Shown piece after piece: positions 1 to 9,834 of a stretch of DNA of 64,000 nt. The stretch is from a bacterium (GTDB lineage: Bacteria; Eisenbacteria; RBG-16-71-46; CAIMUX01), in contig JAUIHP010000003.1 in the NCBI GenBank assembly GCA_030431975.1, positions 124,001 to 188,000 on the forward strand, written 5' to 3'. Below the pieces are notes generated by a model. That model did no database searches. It was not told where the DNA came from and saw only the letters and a program-made list of their open reading frames with translations. Numbering within the stretch: the first letter of the stretch is position 1; every line of letters starts with the position of its first letter. A program made the translations under genes and the position numbers.

Positions 1-2138
1 GCTACGCGAACACTCCCGCGGAGTTCTATCAGCATCGGGATGATGGCGTCATCACCATGAGCCATGCCCGTAATTGGGTTGAGTACGGAGTCATCGGCCC
101 TAATCCGTCGGGAGGTCGGCTTGAAGGATTCTCGGCCCCCGTTCAGTTCGCGCTGTCGGCCCTGGGCTACGCCCTGACGCGCGCCGGGTATGAGACTCAG
201 GCCCTCGTCCAAACCGTTGTTTTCACGCTTCTCCTGGGCGCGGTCTGGGTTGGATTGCTTGGACCGATCCGAAGATGGGGGTGGGCGTGGTTTCTGCTCG
301 TTCCCGTCTTGCTCGTCGATCAGACCTCATTTCTTCTTTGGCATGGTTCGGGACTCGAAAATCCGATCACGCATGTCGCAATCCTGTCCATGCTTTGGCA
401 GCTGGGGCGGATGCTGGAGATCGGCCGTTTTCACTGGCCTGCCGTCGTTCTGCCCGCCGTGGCCGCAGTCTCCCGTCTGGACGGTCTCTATCACGTCGGA
501 CCCGTCCTTGCCGTCTTCGCCGTCGCCTGGTGGGTCTCCCACCGCAACGGGGTCGGGCTCCTGACCGCCGCTGCAGCGCTGGGCGGAGCCTGCCTTGTTC
601 ACGTGGTGCGCTATCTTTACTTCGGAGACTGGTTGTCGAATACCGCTCACGCCCAGGCTCTCGGTCTGTCCGACCGTTTGGACCTGATCGCCGCCGGCAA
701 CTGGGGATTTCTCGAGTACTCCTGGCGGATCTCCGCTGAAGTGTTCCGGAGCCACGGTGGGTGGATGCTCCTGCCGTTCCTCTTCGGCCTGCCTTTCGTT
801 CGAAGGGGCCGTGAACGCGTCTTTCTCGTGTTGTCCTCGCTCCTGTTGGTTGTGACCGCGGTCGCCAACCCGCTCGTACTTGGACGGACCACTCTCGACC
901 CGACCCGGACCACGACACAGATGGCGTTGTGCGTCGTTCTCCTGATTGCCATCGTCGGTATGGACGTGTGGAGACGTCCGCGGGGACGCTGGGTCCTGAT
1001 CCCAGTCGCCCTTCTTGCCCTATCCGGCCATCTCGGAACCCGACAGGTCCCCTACGAGTTGTGCTGCCCGACCGAGGGCTTCGAAGCGTATCGAGCCGAG
1101 TTTCGGGAGGTGGCCGAGAGGGAGGGGCTGCGTCGGCCGACGGTAGCCAACGCGGATCTCGGGGCGATGAGCTGGCACAAGGACTTCAACGTCGTGGACA
1201 TCGGCGCGCTCGGCAATGTCTTCTTCGCCCATCTTCGCCACGGTCCTCTTCTATCCGAGTACTTCTTCGAATGGATGGCGCCGGATATCGTCGAAAGCCA
1301 CGAAGCCTGGTCCTGCCGCTACTTCGACGAGATCTTCAGTGACCCGAGATTCCGGGAGCGCTACCTCCCGATCCGTGAGGAATGGGTCGACTGGGACCGG
1401 TGCGCAAACGGCCCGCTCCCGGTCGGCGTCTGGGTCCGGCGCGACATGCTGCGGGCGGCGACCGGCGAAGAACGCCGCCTCACGGATCGGCTGGACCAGG
1501 AACTCTCCGTAGATGCAGTCAGGGAAAGTCTCCATAGAGTTCGGGACCGCTCTGAGGTTGAATCCGAAACCGGATGGGCAACGAGTGCGGCCGTGGCCCG
1601 CGCCGCCTACCGGTTTTTGCCCGAGTTTGTCGCAGCGGGACAAGGCGATGATTTGAGAACCGTGTTTGCGACGGGAAATGCTTCAGAGTTCGATCGATTC
1701 CTGATCTCACGTGGATCTGACACGGAGGCCTTTCCGGCACTGGCCGATCATCTTCTGGATGATTTCCTGGACCGCCGGATCGGACCGAAGCCCGAGCGTC
1801 CGCAACCCGACGCGGCGGGGACGTTGGACGTCTACGTGGTGGAGGATGACCTGATTCTCTACAAAGAGAGTTGTCCGCGGTCGGTGACGGATGGACGTCT
1901 GTTCCTGGCCGTACGCGGTCCGGCTTTCGAGGAGAATCAGGGGATCGTTTTCGACGAAGACTTTCACGAGGTGGGGTACCGGGTCGGCGAGTCCGCCCTC
2001 GCGGTCCTCGAGTTGCCTCCGGGGCGCATCGAGGACATCGTGGTCGGTCTTCGGAGCGGCTCGGAAACAGTATGGAAGGTTCGTTGCCCTCCGCCGTCGT
2101 CCCGAACGGGAACCGAGAGCGGAAGTGTGGATCGATAA
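1..2138 (+). CDS. GT-C-like polytopic membrane protein, 5' end outside window
   Basis: The reading frame is open from base 3, before the first ATG at 57, so the true start lies upstream of the window. The visible protein begins with a loop and then a pattern (ARNWVEYGVIGPNPSGGRLEGFSAPVQF region) resembling the start of GT-C/PMT-like glycosyltransferases ('ARN...V..NPG..VEGFS...'). About eight hydrophobic segments follow in residues 25-330 of the ATG-numbered protein. A soluble C-terminal region of about 350 residues follows, which I do not recognise. GT-C enzymes use lipid-linked sugars at the membrane, but the acidic catalytic residue of the first loop would be upstream or at the edge here, so activity is inferred only. 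It precedes the CoA-transferase by 18 bp. It could also be a non-enzymatic membrane protein of the same fold. Confidence 0.7.
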   Translation, partial: YANTPAEFYQHRDDGVITMSHARNWVEYGVIGPNPSGGRLEGFSAPVQFALSALGYALTRAGYETQALVQTVVFTLLLGAVWVGLLGPIRRWGWAWFLLVPVLLVDQTSFLLWHGSGLENPITHVAILSMLWQLGRMLEIGRFHWPAVVLPAVAAVSRLDGLYHVGPVLAVFAVAWWVSHRNGVGLLTAAAALGGACLVHVVRYLYFGDWLSNTAHAQALGLSDRLDLIAAGNWGFLEYSWRISAEVFRSHGGWMLLPFLFGLPFVRRGRERVFLVLSSLLLVVTAVANPLVLGRTTLDPTRTTTQMALCVVLLIAIVGMDVWRRPRGRWVLIPVALLALSGHLGTRQVPYELCCPTEGFEAYRAEFREVAEREGLRRPTVANADLGAMSWHKDFNVVDIGALGNVFFAHLRHGPLLSEYFFEWMAPDIVESHEAWSCRYFDEIFSDPRFRERYLPIREEWVDWDRCANGPLPVGVWVRRDMLRAATGEERRLTDRLDQELSVDAVRESLHRVRDRSEVESETGWATSAAVARAAYRFLPEFVAAGQGDDLRTVFATGNASEFDRFLISRGSDTEAFPALADHLLDDFLDRRIGPKPERPQPDAAGTLDVYVVEDDLILYKESCPRSVTDGRLFLAVRGPAFEENQGIVFDEDFHEVGYRVGESALAVLELPPGRIEDIVVGLRSGSETVWKVRCPPPSSRTGTESGSVDR

Positions 2139-2156
2139 GACGAGAGAAGGGAAGTC

Positions 2157-3458
2157 ATGGACATCAAGGACCAACTCATCACGATCGACGAGGCTCTGAG
2201 CCTGGTTCGGGACGACATGCGGATCGTGACCTCGATGGCGGCCGCGGAACCTCACTTGTTTCTGCGCAACATCCATCGAAGGGCCAAGGAACTCAAGCAA
2301 CTGCGGGTGTTCTGCGCCAATCCGAGCGAGCAGTATCCCTGCTTTGACGACCCGGACCTCGTGGGTCGGATGGAACTGGCGACGATGTTCCTGACTTCGG
2401 GCATGCGAAAGAAGCAGGAACGCGGAATCATCCGCTACATTCCGCAGCATCTCAGCCAGTGGGTGCGCAATCTCCAGCGGGAAGGTTCCATCGACATCTT
2501 CTGGGGTTCCTGCACGATTCCCGACGAACGCGGGTTCGTCAATCTCGGCCCGAACGCGTGCTACGAAACCGAAGCGCTTCGCATGGCCGACGTCATCATT
2601 CTCGAAGTGAATCCGAACTTGCCGACGACGATGGGAGCGACGACCGTGCCCATCAGTTGGGTGGATCACTTCATCGAGTCGGAGGCTCCCCTCGCTACGA
2701 TCTCCCGGCCTTCGATGCACGATGTCGACCGCAAGATCGCCGAGCACGTGGCGGAAATGGTTCCGGACCGGGCCACGATTCAGCTTGGGATTGGCTCGAT
2801 TCCCAACGCCATCGGCGAGGCCTTGCGAACGAAGAAGGATCTCGGCGTCCATACGGAAATGATCAACGACACGATCATGGACCTGTACGTGAGCGGCGCG
2901 ATCACGGGACGCTACAAGTCGATCTGGCCCGGAAAGATCGTCGGCTCTTTCGCGCTGGGAAGCGAAGAACTCTACGACTTCGTGGACAAGAACCCGGTCG
3001 TTGTCTTCGAACCTTCGTCGGTGGTCAACGATCCGTACCGAATCGGGCGCAATAGCAAGATGGTCTCGATCAACTCAGCCATCGAGATCGACATCACGGG
3101 TCAGGTCTGTTCCGAATCGGTCGGGCACCGGGAACTGAGCGGCGTCGGCGGCGCCACCGATACCCACACCGGAGCGCAGAGGTCGGAAGGCGGTCGCGGC
3201 ATCATTGCGATGCATTCGACAACGGCCGACGAGGCCACGAGCAAGATCGTCTTCGAGCTGAAGCCGGGAGCCAAGGTTTCGATCAGTCGCAACGACATCG
3301 ACACCATCGTCACCGAATACGGGGTGGCCGAACTAAAGGGCGCGACCGTCTGGGACCGGGTCACGCGGATGATTTCCGTTTCCCACCCGAAGTTCCGCGA
3401 CGAACTCCTTTCGCAAGCGCGGGAGGCCGGCTACATCAACGGCTCCGTGTCTGTCTGA
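2157..3458 (+). CDS. Acetyl-CoA hydrolase/4-hydroxybutyrate CoA-transferase family protein
   Basis: A cytosolic class I-type CoA-transferase of 433 residues, the usual length for the AbfT/Cat1 group. These enzymes move CoA between acyl-CoA and a carboxylate through a glutamyl-CoA thioester. The N-terminal half carries the RVFCANPSEQYP and FVNLGPNACYE segments. The C-terminal half carries 'NSAIEIDITGQV', whose first Glu aligns with the family's catalytic glutamate, followed by the glycine-rich 'GVGGATD' loop that binds CoA. An AAGGGA ribosome site lies just before the ATG. The acyl substrate cannot be read from the sequence; acetate, butyrate or 4-hydroxybutyrate are all possible. The next gene is convergent. 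Confidence 0.85.
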   Translation: MDIKDQLITIDEALSLVRDDMRIVTSMAAAEPHLFLRNIHRRAKELKQLRVFCANPSEQYPCFDDPDLVGRMELATMFLTSGMRKKQERGIIRYIPQHLSQWVRNLQREGSIDIFWGSCTIPDERGFVNLGPNACYETEALRMADVIILEVNPNLPTTMGATTVPISWVDHFIESEAPLATISRPSMHDVDRKIAEHVAEMVPDRATIQLGIGSIPNAIGEALRTKKDLGVHTEMINDTIMDLYVSGAITGRYKSIWPGKIVGSFALGSEELYDFVDKNPVVVFEPSSVVNDPYRIGRNSKMVSINSAIEIDITGQVCSESVGHRELSGVGGATDTHTGAQRSEGGRGIIAMHSTTADEATSKIVFELKPGAKVSISRNDIDTIVTEYGVAELKGATVWDRVTRMISVSHPKFRDELLSQAREAGYINGSVSV

Positions 3459-3490
3459 TGAGTCTGCATCTGATTGAGTCTGCACCGGCC

Positions 3491-3565
3491 GTGTTCGGTC
3501 CGGACGTGCCCGGTCCGGCCGTGTCCGAGTTGGCTGTGTCCGGTCCGGCCGTGTCCGGTCCAACG
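3491..3565. repeat. Minisatellite, five copies of a 15-bp unit
   Basis: Five head-to-tail 15-bp units of the form GTGTCCGGTCCGGCC (units 1, 3 and 5 are degenerate) fill the gap between two convergent genes. A partial copy precedes them. No gene or clear terminator is seen in this gap. Confidence 0.85.
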
Positions 3566-3591
3566 GCCTACAGTGTTCGAGCATCCCTCGG

Positions 3592-5091
3592 TTACTTGAT
3601 GTAGCCGAGGGATCGCAGCCGTTCCTTTTCTTCCCTGGACAAGGTGGCCCGCTGTCCTTTGGGCCGAACCTGTCCCGTCTTTTCCCAGGCGCGGCCCCGC
3701 GCTTCGAGGATCACCTGCAGGTGCTTCGAGGTCGTACCTTCGGGATCGTACAGGTTGCGCTTCTCGCCGGGGTCCAGGTCCAGGTCGTACAACTCGTAGG
3801 GTTCGAGGGCATCGGTATCATCCGGTCCCGGTCCCGGCCCCGATTTCACCCGGCGACGTGACTGCGGCGCCTCCTCGAGGTTTCGGATGAGCTTCCATCT
3901 GCCCTCCCGGATCATGTGCTTGCGAACGTTCCGCCCCCACGCCGTACTTCCTTCTGCGTAGACCGGTCGCGGTGCATCGGGATCGACGAACTCCACCAGA
4001 TTGTCTCCGGCGAAGGTGGCGTTGTCCGCTCCGGCCAGGTCGAGAAGGGTCCTGCCCAGGGAACGCACTTCAACCGGCGTTCGGACTCGGTTCGAGAGGG
4101 ACCGGTGCTTCGGCGCACCCGAGGAAATCAGACCCGGTGTTCGCGGATCGAAGAGAACGAGGGGAACGTGAACGAGTTCTTCGTAGAGCTTCTTTCCGTG
4201 TCCGAACTCTTGACGTTCGTAGAACTCCTCACCGTGGTCGGACGTCACCGCAACGATGGTGCGATCGGAGAGTCCGAGTGTTTCCACATGGGACAGAAGG
4301 CGCCCAAAGTGGAGGTCGGTCAGGTAGATCTCACTGCCGTAGACCCAGCTGAGGTAGTCCAGATCTGTTGCGTTCAAGTCTCCGCGCAGACGGTTGAGGT
4401 ATCCGACGTCGAGCGTCGAAGGCCACGGACCCGCATACTCGATGGGAACGGGAAACTCGGACTGGGCGATGTAGTCATGGTGAGGGTCGAAGTAATGGAC
4501 CCAGAGGAAGAAAGGGTCGGATCCATATGTCTCCATCAGTTCGATCGCGGTGTCCGTGATGGCGGGAGAGGAGGTTCCTTCGTGATCCTGAACATATCGT
4601 TGGTCGAACTCGTCGAAGCCCTGGTTGAAACCGTAGCTCGCGTTGACGAAGTTGTTCGAGATCACGGCCAGGGTCGTGTACCCGGCGTCACGAAAGGCTT
4701 CCGCGAGCATGTCCTGCTCGGAACCGAGTCGGTTCGAGGATCGGTTGGCACCGTGCTCTGCCGGGTAGAGGCCGGTGTGGATGCTGGCCATCGTTGGAAG
4801 AGTCCACGGTCCCTGGGCGACGCACGATTCGAAGAGAACACCGCGCTCGGCCAGGGCATCGATGTGCGGAGAGGTCCGGCGGGGATGGCCGTAGCAGCTG
4901 AGATGATCCGCGCGCACGGTATCAATGGTGACGAGGATGACGTTCGCTCGCGGGGTATCGACCGCCGCGTCACAATCGAGAATGGGCAGTGCTCCCACCA
5001 AGCCCGCTGTCGCAAGGATCGAGGTTGGGGCGAAACTCCGAAGCGCGCTGGCGCTTCCCTGTCCGATACGGACGGCGATTGCTCTGAACAT
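3592..5091 (-). CDS. Sulfatase-fold hydrolase lacking the formylglycine cysteine
   Basis: Alkaline-phosphatase/sulfatase superfamily, 499 residues from the ATG at 5091. The longer open frame to 5352 would run into the divergent kinase. After a hydrophobic export segment come the metal-binding 'VTIDTVRADHLSCYG' and 'TSDHGEEF' motifs. The activation motif C/S-x-P-S/T-R is replaced by W-T-L-P-T-M-A-S-I-H-T-G. A Thr therefore occupies the position of the Cys/Ser that becomes formylglycine, and the Arg is Met. Classical sulfatase chemistry is not expected; a phosphatase- or phosphotransferase-like activity with a Thr nucleophile is possible. The C-terminus ends 'LRSLGYIK', matching the paralogue at 47331-48845. 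Probably periplasmic or membrane-anchored; substrate unknown. Confidence 0.8.
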   Translation of the reverse strand: MFRAIAVRIGQGSASALRSFAPTSILATAGLVGALPILDCDAAVDTPRANVILVTIDTVRADHLSCYGHPRRTSPHIDALAERGVLFESCVAQGPWTLPTMASIHTGLYPAEHGANRSSNRLGSEQDMLAEAFRDAGYTTLAVISNNFVNASYGFNQGFDEFDQRYVQDHEGTSSPAITDTAIELMETYGSDPFFLWVHYFDPHHDYIAQSEFPVPIEYAGPWPSTLDVGYLNRLRGDLNATDLDYLSWVYGSEIYLTDLHFGRLLSHVETLGLSDRTIVAVTSDHGEEFYERQEFGHGKKLYEELVHVPLVLFDPRTPGLISSGAPKHRSLSNRVRTPVEVRSLGRTLLDLAGADNATFAGDNLVEFVDPDAPRPVYAEGSTAWGRNVRKHMIREGRWKLIRNLEEAPQSRRRVKSGPGPGPDDTDALEPYELYDLDLDPGEKRNLYDPEGTTSKHLQVILEARGRAWEKTGQVRPKGQRATLSREEKERLRSLGYIK

Positions 5092-5167
5092 GGATGAAGC
5101 CCCTCTCCCAAGGCTTGGTTCCGGCCGGTGAGTATACGCGAAAGGCGCCATCGAGAGAATCGGGGGT

Positions 5168-6847
5168 ATGATTCGCCCGAATAGTGCAGAATACGCAGAT
5201 GCCCGACGACGGCACGCGGCCACGGGTCGGGTGCAGACCTTGGACCTGCGGAGAGGTTTCTTGTTCCGTTTTCTCCAGCTCCTAAGCGTTTCAAATGACG
5301 TCGGGGAAACCGACCGTATTCGTGATCGGGTACGTCTGTATCTGCAGGTCATGCTCTTGATCGACGCCTTCGGCTACGCGAGTGACTTCCTCAGCCCGCT
5401 CTTCATCGAAGGCCTGAGCTCTCCCGACTACATGAATCGACCCGGGTTCCTTCGAACGATCACGACCGTCTTCGTGGCCGCAGAGTGGGCCTGGCTTCGC
5501 TTTCGGAAGCCTTCGCGCAACGTTGCCGTTGCCATGGAGACGGTGGCGACTCTCGTTCTCATCTTTCTCTACGTGCAGGTTTCCACCGCCTTCATGGTCG
5601 GCGACTCGGAGCCCTACGCCATGGTCTTTGCGATGTACGGGTTCACGCTGCTTCTCAGTGTTCGTGCCGCACTCGTTCCCAGCCCGGTCTGGCGCACCGC
5701 GCTTGTTGGAATCATCGGAATGGGAATCTTCCATCTCGCCGGGCGGGAAAGGATCGCCGAGCTCGCTCCCCAGACTTTGGACGGAGTCAACTTCATTGGC
5801 GTAGCCTTCGTCATCGTGACGTCGATCACTTCGTTCGTGATCTACGGTCTCCGTCGTGAGGTACGCGAAGCGCTGCAGCTCGGCCAGTACACGCTGGGTG
5901 AGCGACTCGGTGAGGGCGGGATGGGCGCGGTCTACCGGGCGCGTCACGCACTGCTCCGCCGTGAGGCTGCCATCAAGCTCATTCGCCCGGAGTTGATCGG
6001 TGGTTCGGCCGAACCGTCGAGAGCGTTTCAGCGATTCGAGCGGGAGGCGCAGGTCACGGCCGGCCTGCGTTCCCCTCACACGGTTCAGCTCTACGACTTC
6101 GGTGTCTCCGACGAGGGCGCCTTCTATTATGTGATGGAGATTCTGGAAGGCGTTGATCTGGAGAGTCTGGTTGCCAAACACGGGCCGCTCCCCGCATCGC
6201 GCGTGACTTTCCTCCTCCTACAGGTATGCGAATCCTTGCAGGAGGCACACCAGGTCGGTCTGGTGCATCGCGACATCAAGCCGGCCAACATCTTTCTGTG
6301 CCGGTACGGTCTGCGTTTTGACTTCGTGAAGGTCTTGGACTTCGGATTGGTCACGATGGGCGGCGACGATGACGAAACCGCCGCGAAGTTGACCGTCGAG
6401 GGGTTTGCGGGAGGAACTCCGGCCTACCTCGCTCCCGAAATGGTTGCGAGCCCGGGTGAAGTGGACGAACGGGCGGACATCTATGCCGTGGGATGTGTCG
6501 CCTATTGGCTGCTGACCGGCCAGGTGCCGTTTTCCCGAGAGACTCCGATGGCCACTGTGCTGGCCCACGTCAACGATACGCCCCTCCCGCCGTCTTCCGT
6601 TACGGAGCTGCCGATTCCTTCGGAGCTGGAAGCACTGGTCCTGCGCTGTTTGGCCAAGGACCCGAAGGATCGACCTCGTTCCGTGGAAGCACTGGCCGAA
6701 GAACTCGGGATCGCAGATCCGGTTTCGATCTGGACGCAGGACCAGGCGCGCCGGTGGTGGGAGACTCATCAGCCGGAGCTGGATTCGAACGAGACGTCAT
6801 GGGATGGCGATCAGACGATCAAGCTCAGTCGAGCCTTTCCGGGATGA
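5168..6847 (+). CDS. Membrane-anchored Ser/Thr protein kinase
   Basis: 559 residues. The N-terminal 230 residues hold about five or six hydrophobic segments (first near 55-75, last near 205-228) and look like a membrane sensor. The Hanks-type kinase domain spans roughly 238-515, with the glycine loop 'GEGGMGAVYRA', the beta3 'AAIKLI' lysine, catalytic 'HRDIKPAN' near 367, 'DFG', 'APE' and 'DIYAVGC'. All catalytic residues are present, so it should be an active cytoplasmic kinase. Here the membrane part precedes the kinase domain; the common bacterial order is kinase, TM, then sensor. It is divergent from the sulfatase-fold gene across a 76-bp gap and convergent with the esterase. Ligand and targets are unknown. 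The start is not certain because the ribosome site is poor. Confidence 0.85.
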   Translation: MIRPNSAEYADARRRHAATGRVQTLDLRRGFLFRFLQLLSVSNDVGETDRIRDRVRLYLQVMLLIDAFGYASDFLSPLFIEGLSSPDYMNRPGFLRTITTVFVAAEWAWLRFRKPSRNVAVAMETVATLVLIFLYVQVSTAFMVGDSEPYAMVFAMYGFTLLLSVRAALVPSPVWRTALVGIIGMGIFHLAGRERIAELAPQTLDGVNFIGVAFVIVTSITSFVIYGLRREVREALQLGQYTLGERLGEGGMGAVYRARHALLRREAAIKLIRPELIGGSAEPSRAFQRFEREAQVTAGLRSPHTVQLYDFGVSDEGAFYYVMEILEGVDLESLVAKHGPLPASRVTFLLLQVCESLQEAHQVGLVHRDIKPANIFLCRYGLRFDFVKVLDFGLVTMGGDDDETAAKLTVEGFAGGTPAYLAPEMVASPGEVDERADIYAVGCVAYWLLTGQVPFSRETPMATVLAHVNDTPLPPSSVTELPIPSELEALVLRCLAKDPKDRPRSVEALAEELGIADPVSIWTQDQARRWWETHQPELDSNETSWDGDQTIKLSRAFPG

Positions 6848-6884
6848 CGGGTCGGGGCGAGGCCTGATTTGGACTGACCGCGCC

Positions 6885-6908
6885 GCGAAGCCGGTGGAAC
6901 TGCTTCGC
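6885..6908. terminator. Terminator-like hairpin between convergent genes
   Basis: A perfect 7-bp stem GCGAAGC/GCTTCGC with a 10-nt loop lies between the kinase stop (6847) and the esterase stop (6910). There is no clear T tract, so it is a weak call. Confidence 0.4.
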
Positions 6909-6909
6909 C

Positions 6910-9834
6910 TCAGCGGTAGGCCGAGTCGTTGCCGACGCTCCAGGTTGCGTCGAAGAATCCCGCCGCCCGGACGCCGGCGTCTCCATGCTGCAGGACATCC
7001 GAACCAAACACGGTCCAGTCCGGATAGCCCGTTCCGGATACGAAGTAGGGCAGTTGTCGACAGGTTTGAAGTCCGAGGAGACCCGTGCCTGCGACGACAC
7101 CGACACTGCTTCTTGTGTCTCCGAAGCGGGGGTAGGTGAAGAGGCACGCCAGGTCCGGGCCGTCAAAGGATCGGATCGCACCGTCTGCAGACTCGACCAC
7201 GATACGGTCCCGTTCGACCCGGATGGGACAGTCTCGCAGCACCTGGTACCAAGCTCCGTTGTTGTTGGCATTGCCGTAGAGAATGACGTTCCGTCCACTC
7301 TCTCTTTCCGCATCGAACTCCAGGTCCAGAATCACCTCGAAGGCGCCGTTTCCGCGGTAGTAGAAGGTCTCTGCATCGAACAATGCCTTGTCGAGAAGGG
7401 CTTTGTTCACATCCGGAGTGCCGCCCGTCCCGACGACGAACAGGACTCGGTTCTGAAACGCGGCCTTGAACGGACCGGATCGGTGCGGCCCCTTTTCGTT
7501 CGCGTTGCTGGATCCAGTTTGGACCCAGGAGGCGCCGTCGTGTGCCAGATGAAGTTTGGAAGATCCAACGACGGGCGATGTCGCTCCGGAAGCGAATCCG
7601 AAAGCAGACTGCGAGGCTGAACCCTCTGCGACCGGGAAGTCGCAGCGAACGGATTGGGAGTCGGCCAGGATTTCGACCCGACCGTTGTGAAACGAGCTCG
7701 GCACCTCGATGGACAGTCGGGAAACGTTCTCGGTCTCGAGCGTGATCCGGATCGTATCCGGATCCGTCGACGACGAATCGGACGGGGCGAGTAGACGGTG
7801 CGCCTCGACTCGGCTTGGCGACATCCAGCGTTGCTGGCCTTCGACCTGAATCCAGAAACATTTGTCGGAAAGGCTCGGGTTGATCGTCGTGAAGTCGATC
7901 TCGGTGACATCCTTCGATTCCGGCAACGGGTTGCGTTCGAGAAACTCCATCAGCGGCGGCCAGTCCATGCACTCGTCTCCCCACCAGTGTCCGGCGCCTG
8001 GCTGCTCGTAGTAGGCGAAGTTGGGATGAAACCTGCCCAACCGTTCCCGCATGAATCGCGCCTGCTCCACCGGAACCGTCGCATCGGCGTCTCCGTGCAG
8101 GATGTAGACGGCACTGTGGCGATAGTTGTCTTCGAGCAGCAGCGTCCGGCTGCCGTTGGCGCTGCGCGAAAGGATCTCCTGGGTTGCGGAGAGTTCGTGG
8201 CTCTCCTCGGGAGGTTGGGCGGTGTAGGACCAGAAGTCCCGCCAGCCTGCGCTGGGGCCGATCGCACCAAAAAGGTCGGGGTAGTGCGCTCCGAAGTTCC
8301 AGGTTCCATGGCCACCCATCGAGTGACCGGTCAGCCAACGCCGCTGTTCATTCAGCGGGAAGACTCGTTCGATGTCCTGCAGAACTTCGAGTGCATCCAG
8401 TCGCCCCCAGTCTTCCCAATCAAAACCGAACTCCCGCCGGTTGGTCGGCGAGACGATGAAGGCGTCGGGTCGTTGGCGATAGTGATGCGCCTGCCGCGCC
8501 GGGACGCCGGCTCCGTGCAGGGTGAGGTAGAGGCCGTACGAGGAATCCGCGAGAACGGGCTCTGGGGGTGGCGTGACCCCGTAGTGCTGGACGCTGCCGT
8601 CGATGTGGCTGACGAACGATCGGAAGTGTTTTTCCTCCGGCCTTCGAACGTCGAGTTGCAATGCCAGGCGACTGAGAGTTTCGCTGGGGTTTCCTGGAGA
8701 CCGCAGCTCGAGTTCGATGACCACGGAGTCCGGAAACGATCCGCCATCGACAACAAACGATCCGCTGGGTGACGCGCCGTCCGGTGATGCGCCGTCTGGT
8801 GGTGCGCCGTCCGGTGACGCGCCCTCCGTTGACGCGCCGTCGAGTGACGAGCCGACGGGTGACGCGCCGTCGAGTGACGCGCTTCCTTGCGATGACCCGA
8901 CCCGTGAGGACCGGGCAGGGAAAGGAGACACGACACCAACGGCGACCTTGCGCGTCCGAAGCGGCGGAAGAGAGCCGACCGGGCTCACGAACTCTTCTCC
9001 GTTCGGGTTGCGACTGACGACGTAAAGGTCGTGGCGCCATTCTCGACTTGCGTTGCTCACGACTACGCCGGCGTGAGCCGTCGCGTCCGTTTCGCCGATG
9101 AGGACGGAGGGTAGGGTCAGGTCTCTTTCTTCGAGAAAGATCGGTGATGGAGATGGATACAGCGACGCTCGGATGGCACCCCACCCCTCCTTGAAGATCA
9201 GCTCGTTCGTCCCCTTGCGGAGCTCGACGGGGATGCGAAGAAAACCGCGATGGTAAACGTCTCCGATTCGCGGGACTCCGTTCACGTAGACATGCCGGTA
9301 ACCGGCCCCGTCCAGCAGGTAGATGCCCGCCTCGGGGACGTCGATACTGGCGACGGCGTAGCCGCCGGCGAGTTCACGGGATTCGATCCAACCGTCCTCG
9401 TTTGCTGAGAATCGCTTCCAGGTGACGGTCGGTGTGCTCGCTTCGGCCGGGTCGATACCCGATGTCGACGGTGCTTTGGAGACGACCGTGTCGCCTTCGG
9501 AGGGGCTCTCCCACCCTCCTCGAATGAGAGCTTCTTCGATCGGATCGACGATGAAAGGAACCCGCCCTCCGCGTCCCACGGCGGGGATGGCCAGGACGGT
9601 CCGGACGTGAAGGGTGTCGGACGCAACCATGCGCCCCGGAGTGGGGCCGTCCGTCGCCAAAGCCACAGAGGTCGTCGAAACCGGAAGGGATAGGGTAACC
9701 GCAAGAACCAGGGCCGCCACGACAAGAAGACTCGGCAGCGGCGCCTGGCTTTGGGAACCGGCGAGGGGGTTCAGCGAATGGAAGGTCAGCCTCCGATCCA
9801 TCTGAAGCCCGGAACGATCTCCAAGATCGATCAT
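6910..9834 (-). CDS. Large secreted alpha/beta-hydrolase (prolyl-oligopeptidase/esterase type)
   Basis: 974 residues with an N-terminal hydrophobic export segment (about residues 35-60). The hydrolase domain shows an oxyanion-region 'LYLTLHGAG', the nucleophile elbow 'LTGHSMGGHGTWNFG' (Ser in GHSMG), the acid-containing 'YILHGDADATVPV' and the His-containing 'GAGHWWGDE'. This is the order seen in S9-like peptidases and feruloyl/acetyl xylan esterases. A Ser-Gly-Asp-Ala linker made of about nine 5-residue repeats (DGASP type) precedes the hydrolase. The C-terminal region of about 300 residues is unassigned. The start is ambiguous: the ATG at 9834 lies inside a 13-bp repeat array, and an alternative ATG lies at 9801. 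Neither has a good ribosome site. Substrate is unknown. Confidence 0.75.
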   Translation of the reverse strand: MIDLGDRSGLQMDRRLTFHSLNPLAGSQSQAPLPSLLVVAALVLAVTLSLPVSTTSVALATDGPTPGRMVASDTLHVRTVLAIPAVGRGGRVPFIVDPIEEALIRGGWESPSEGDTVVSKAPSTSGIDPAEASTPTVTWKRFSANEDGWIESRELAGGYAVASIDVPEAGIYLLDGAGYRHVYVNGVPRIGDVYHRGFLRIPVELRKGTNELIFKEGWGAIRASLYPSPSPIFLEERDLTLPSVLIGETDATAHAGVVVSNASREWRHDLYVVSRNPNGEEFVSPVGSLPPLRTRKVAVGVVSPFPARSSRVGSSQGSASLDGASPVGSSLDGASTEGASPDGAPPDGASPDGASPSGSFVVDGGSFPDSVVIELELRSPGNPSETLSRLALQLDVRRPEEKHFRSFVSHIDGSVQHYGVTPPPEPVLADSSYGLYLTLHGAGVPARQAHHYRQRPDAFIVSPTNRREFGFDWEDWGRLDALEVLQDIERVFPLNEQRRWLTGHSMGGHGTWNFGAHYPDLFGAIGPSAGWRDFWSYTAQPPEESHELSATQEILSRSANGSRTLLLEDNYRHSAVYILHGDADATVPVEQARFMRERLGRFHPNFAYYEQPGAGHWWGDECMDWPPLMEFLERNPLPESKDVTEIDFTTINPSLSDKCFWIQVEGQQRWMSPSRVEAHRLLAPSDSSSTDPDTIRITLETENVSRLSIEVPSSFHNGRVEILADSQSVRCDFPVAEGSASQSAFGFASGATSPVVGSSKLHLAHDGASWVQTGSSNANEKGPHRSGPFKAAFQNRVLFVVGTGGTPDVNKALLDKALFDAETFYYRGNGAFEVILDLEFDAERESGRNVILYGNANNNGAWYQVLRDCPIRVERDRIVVESADGAIRSFDGPDLACLFTYPRFGDTRSSVGVVAGTGLLGLQTCRQLPYFVSGTGYPDWTVFGSDVLQHGDAGVRAAGFFDATWSVGNDSAYR
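8767..8895. repeat. In-frame 15-bp minisatellite (DGASP linker)
   Basis: About nine degenerate copies of a 15-bp unit (GACGCGCCGTCCGGT and variants) sit inside the esterase gene. On the coding strand they give a run of five-residue repeats such as DGASP, DGAPP and EGASP. The unit length keeps the frame, so copy-number change would alter only linker length. Confidence 0.85.
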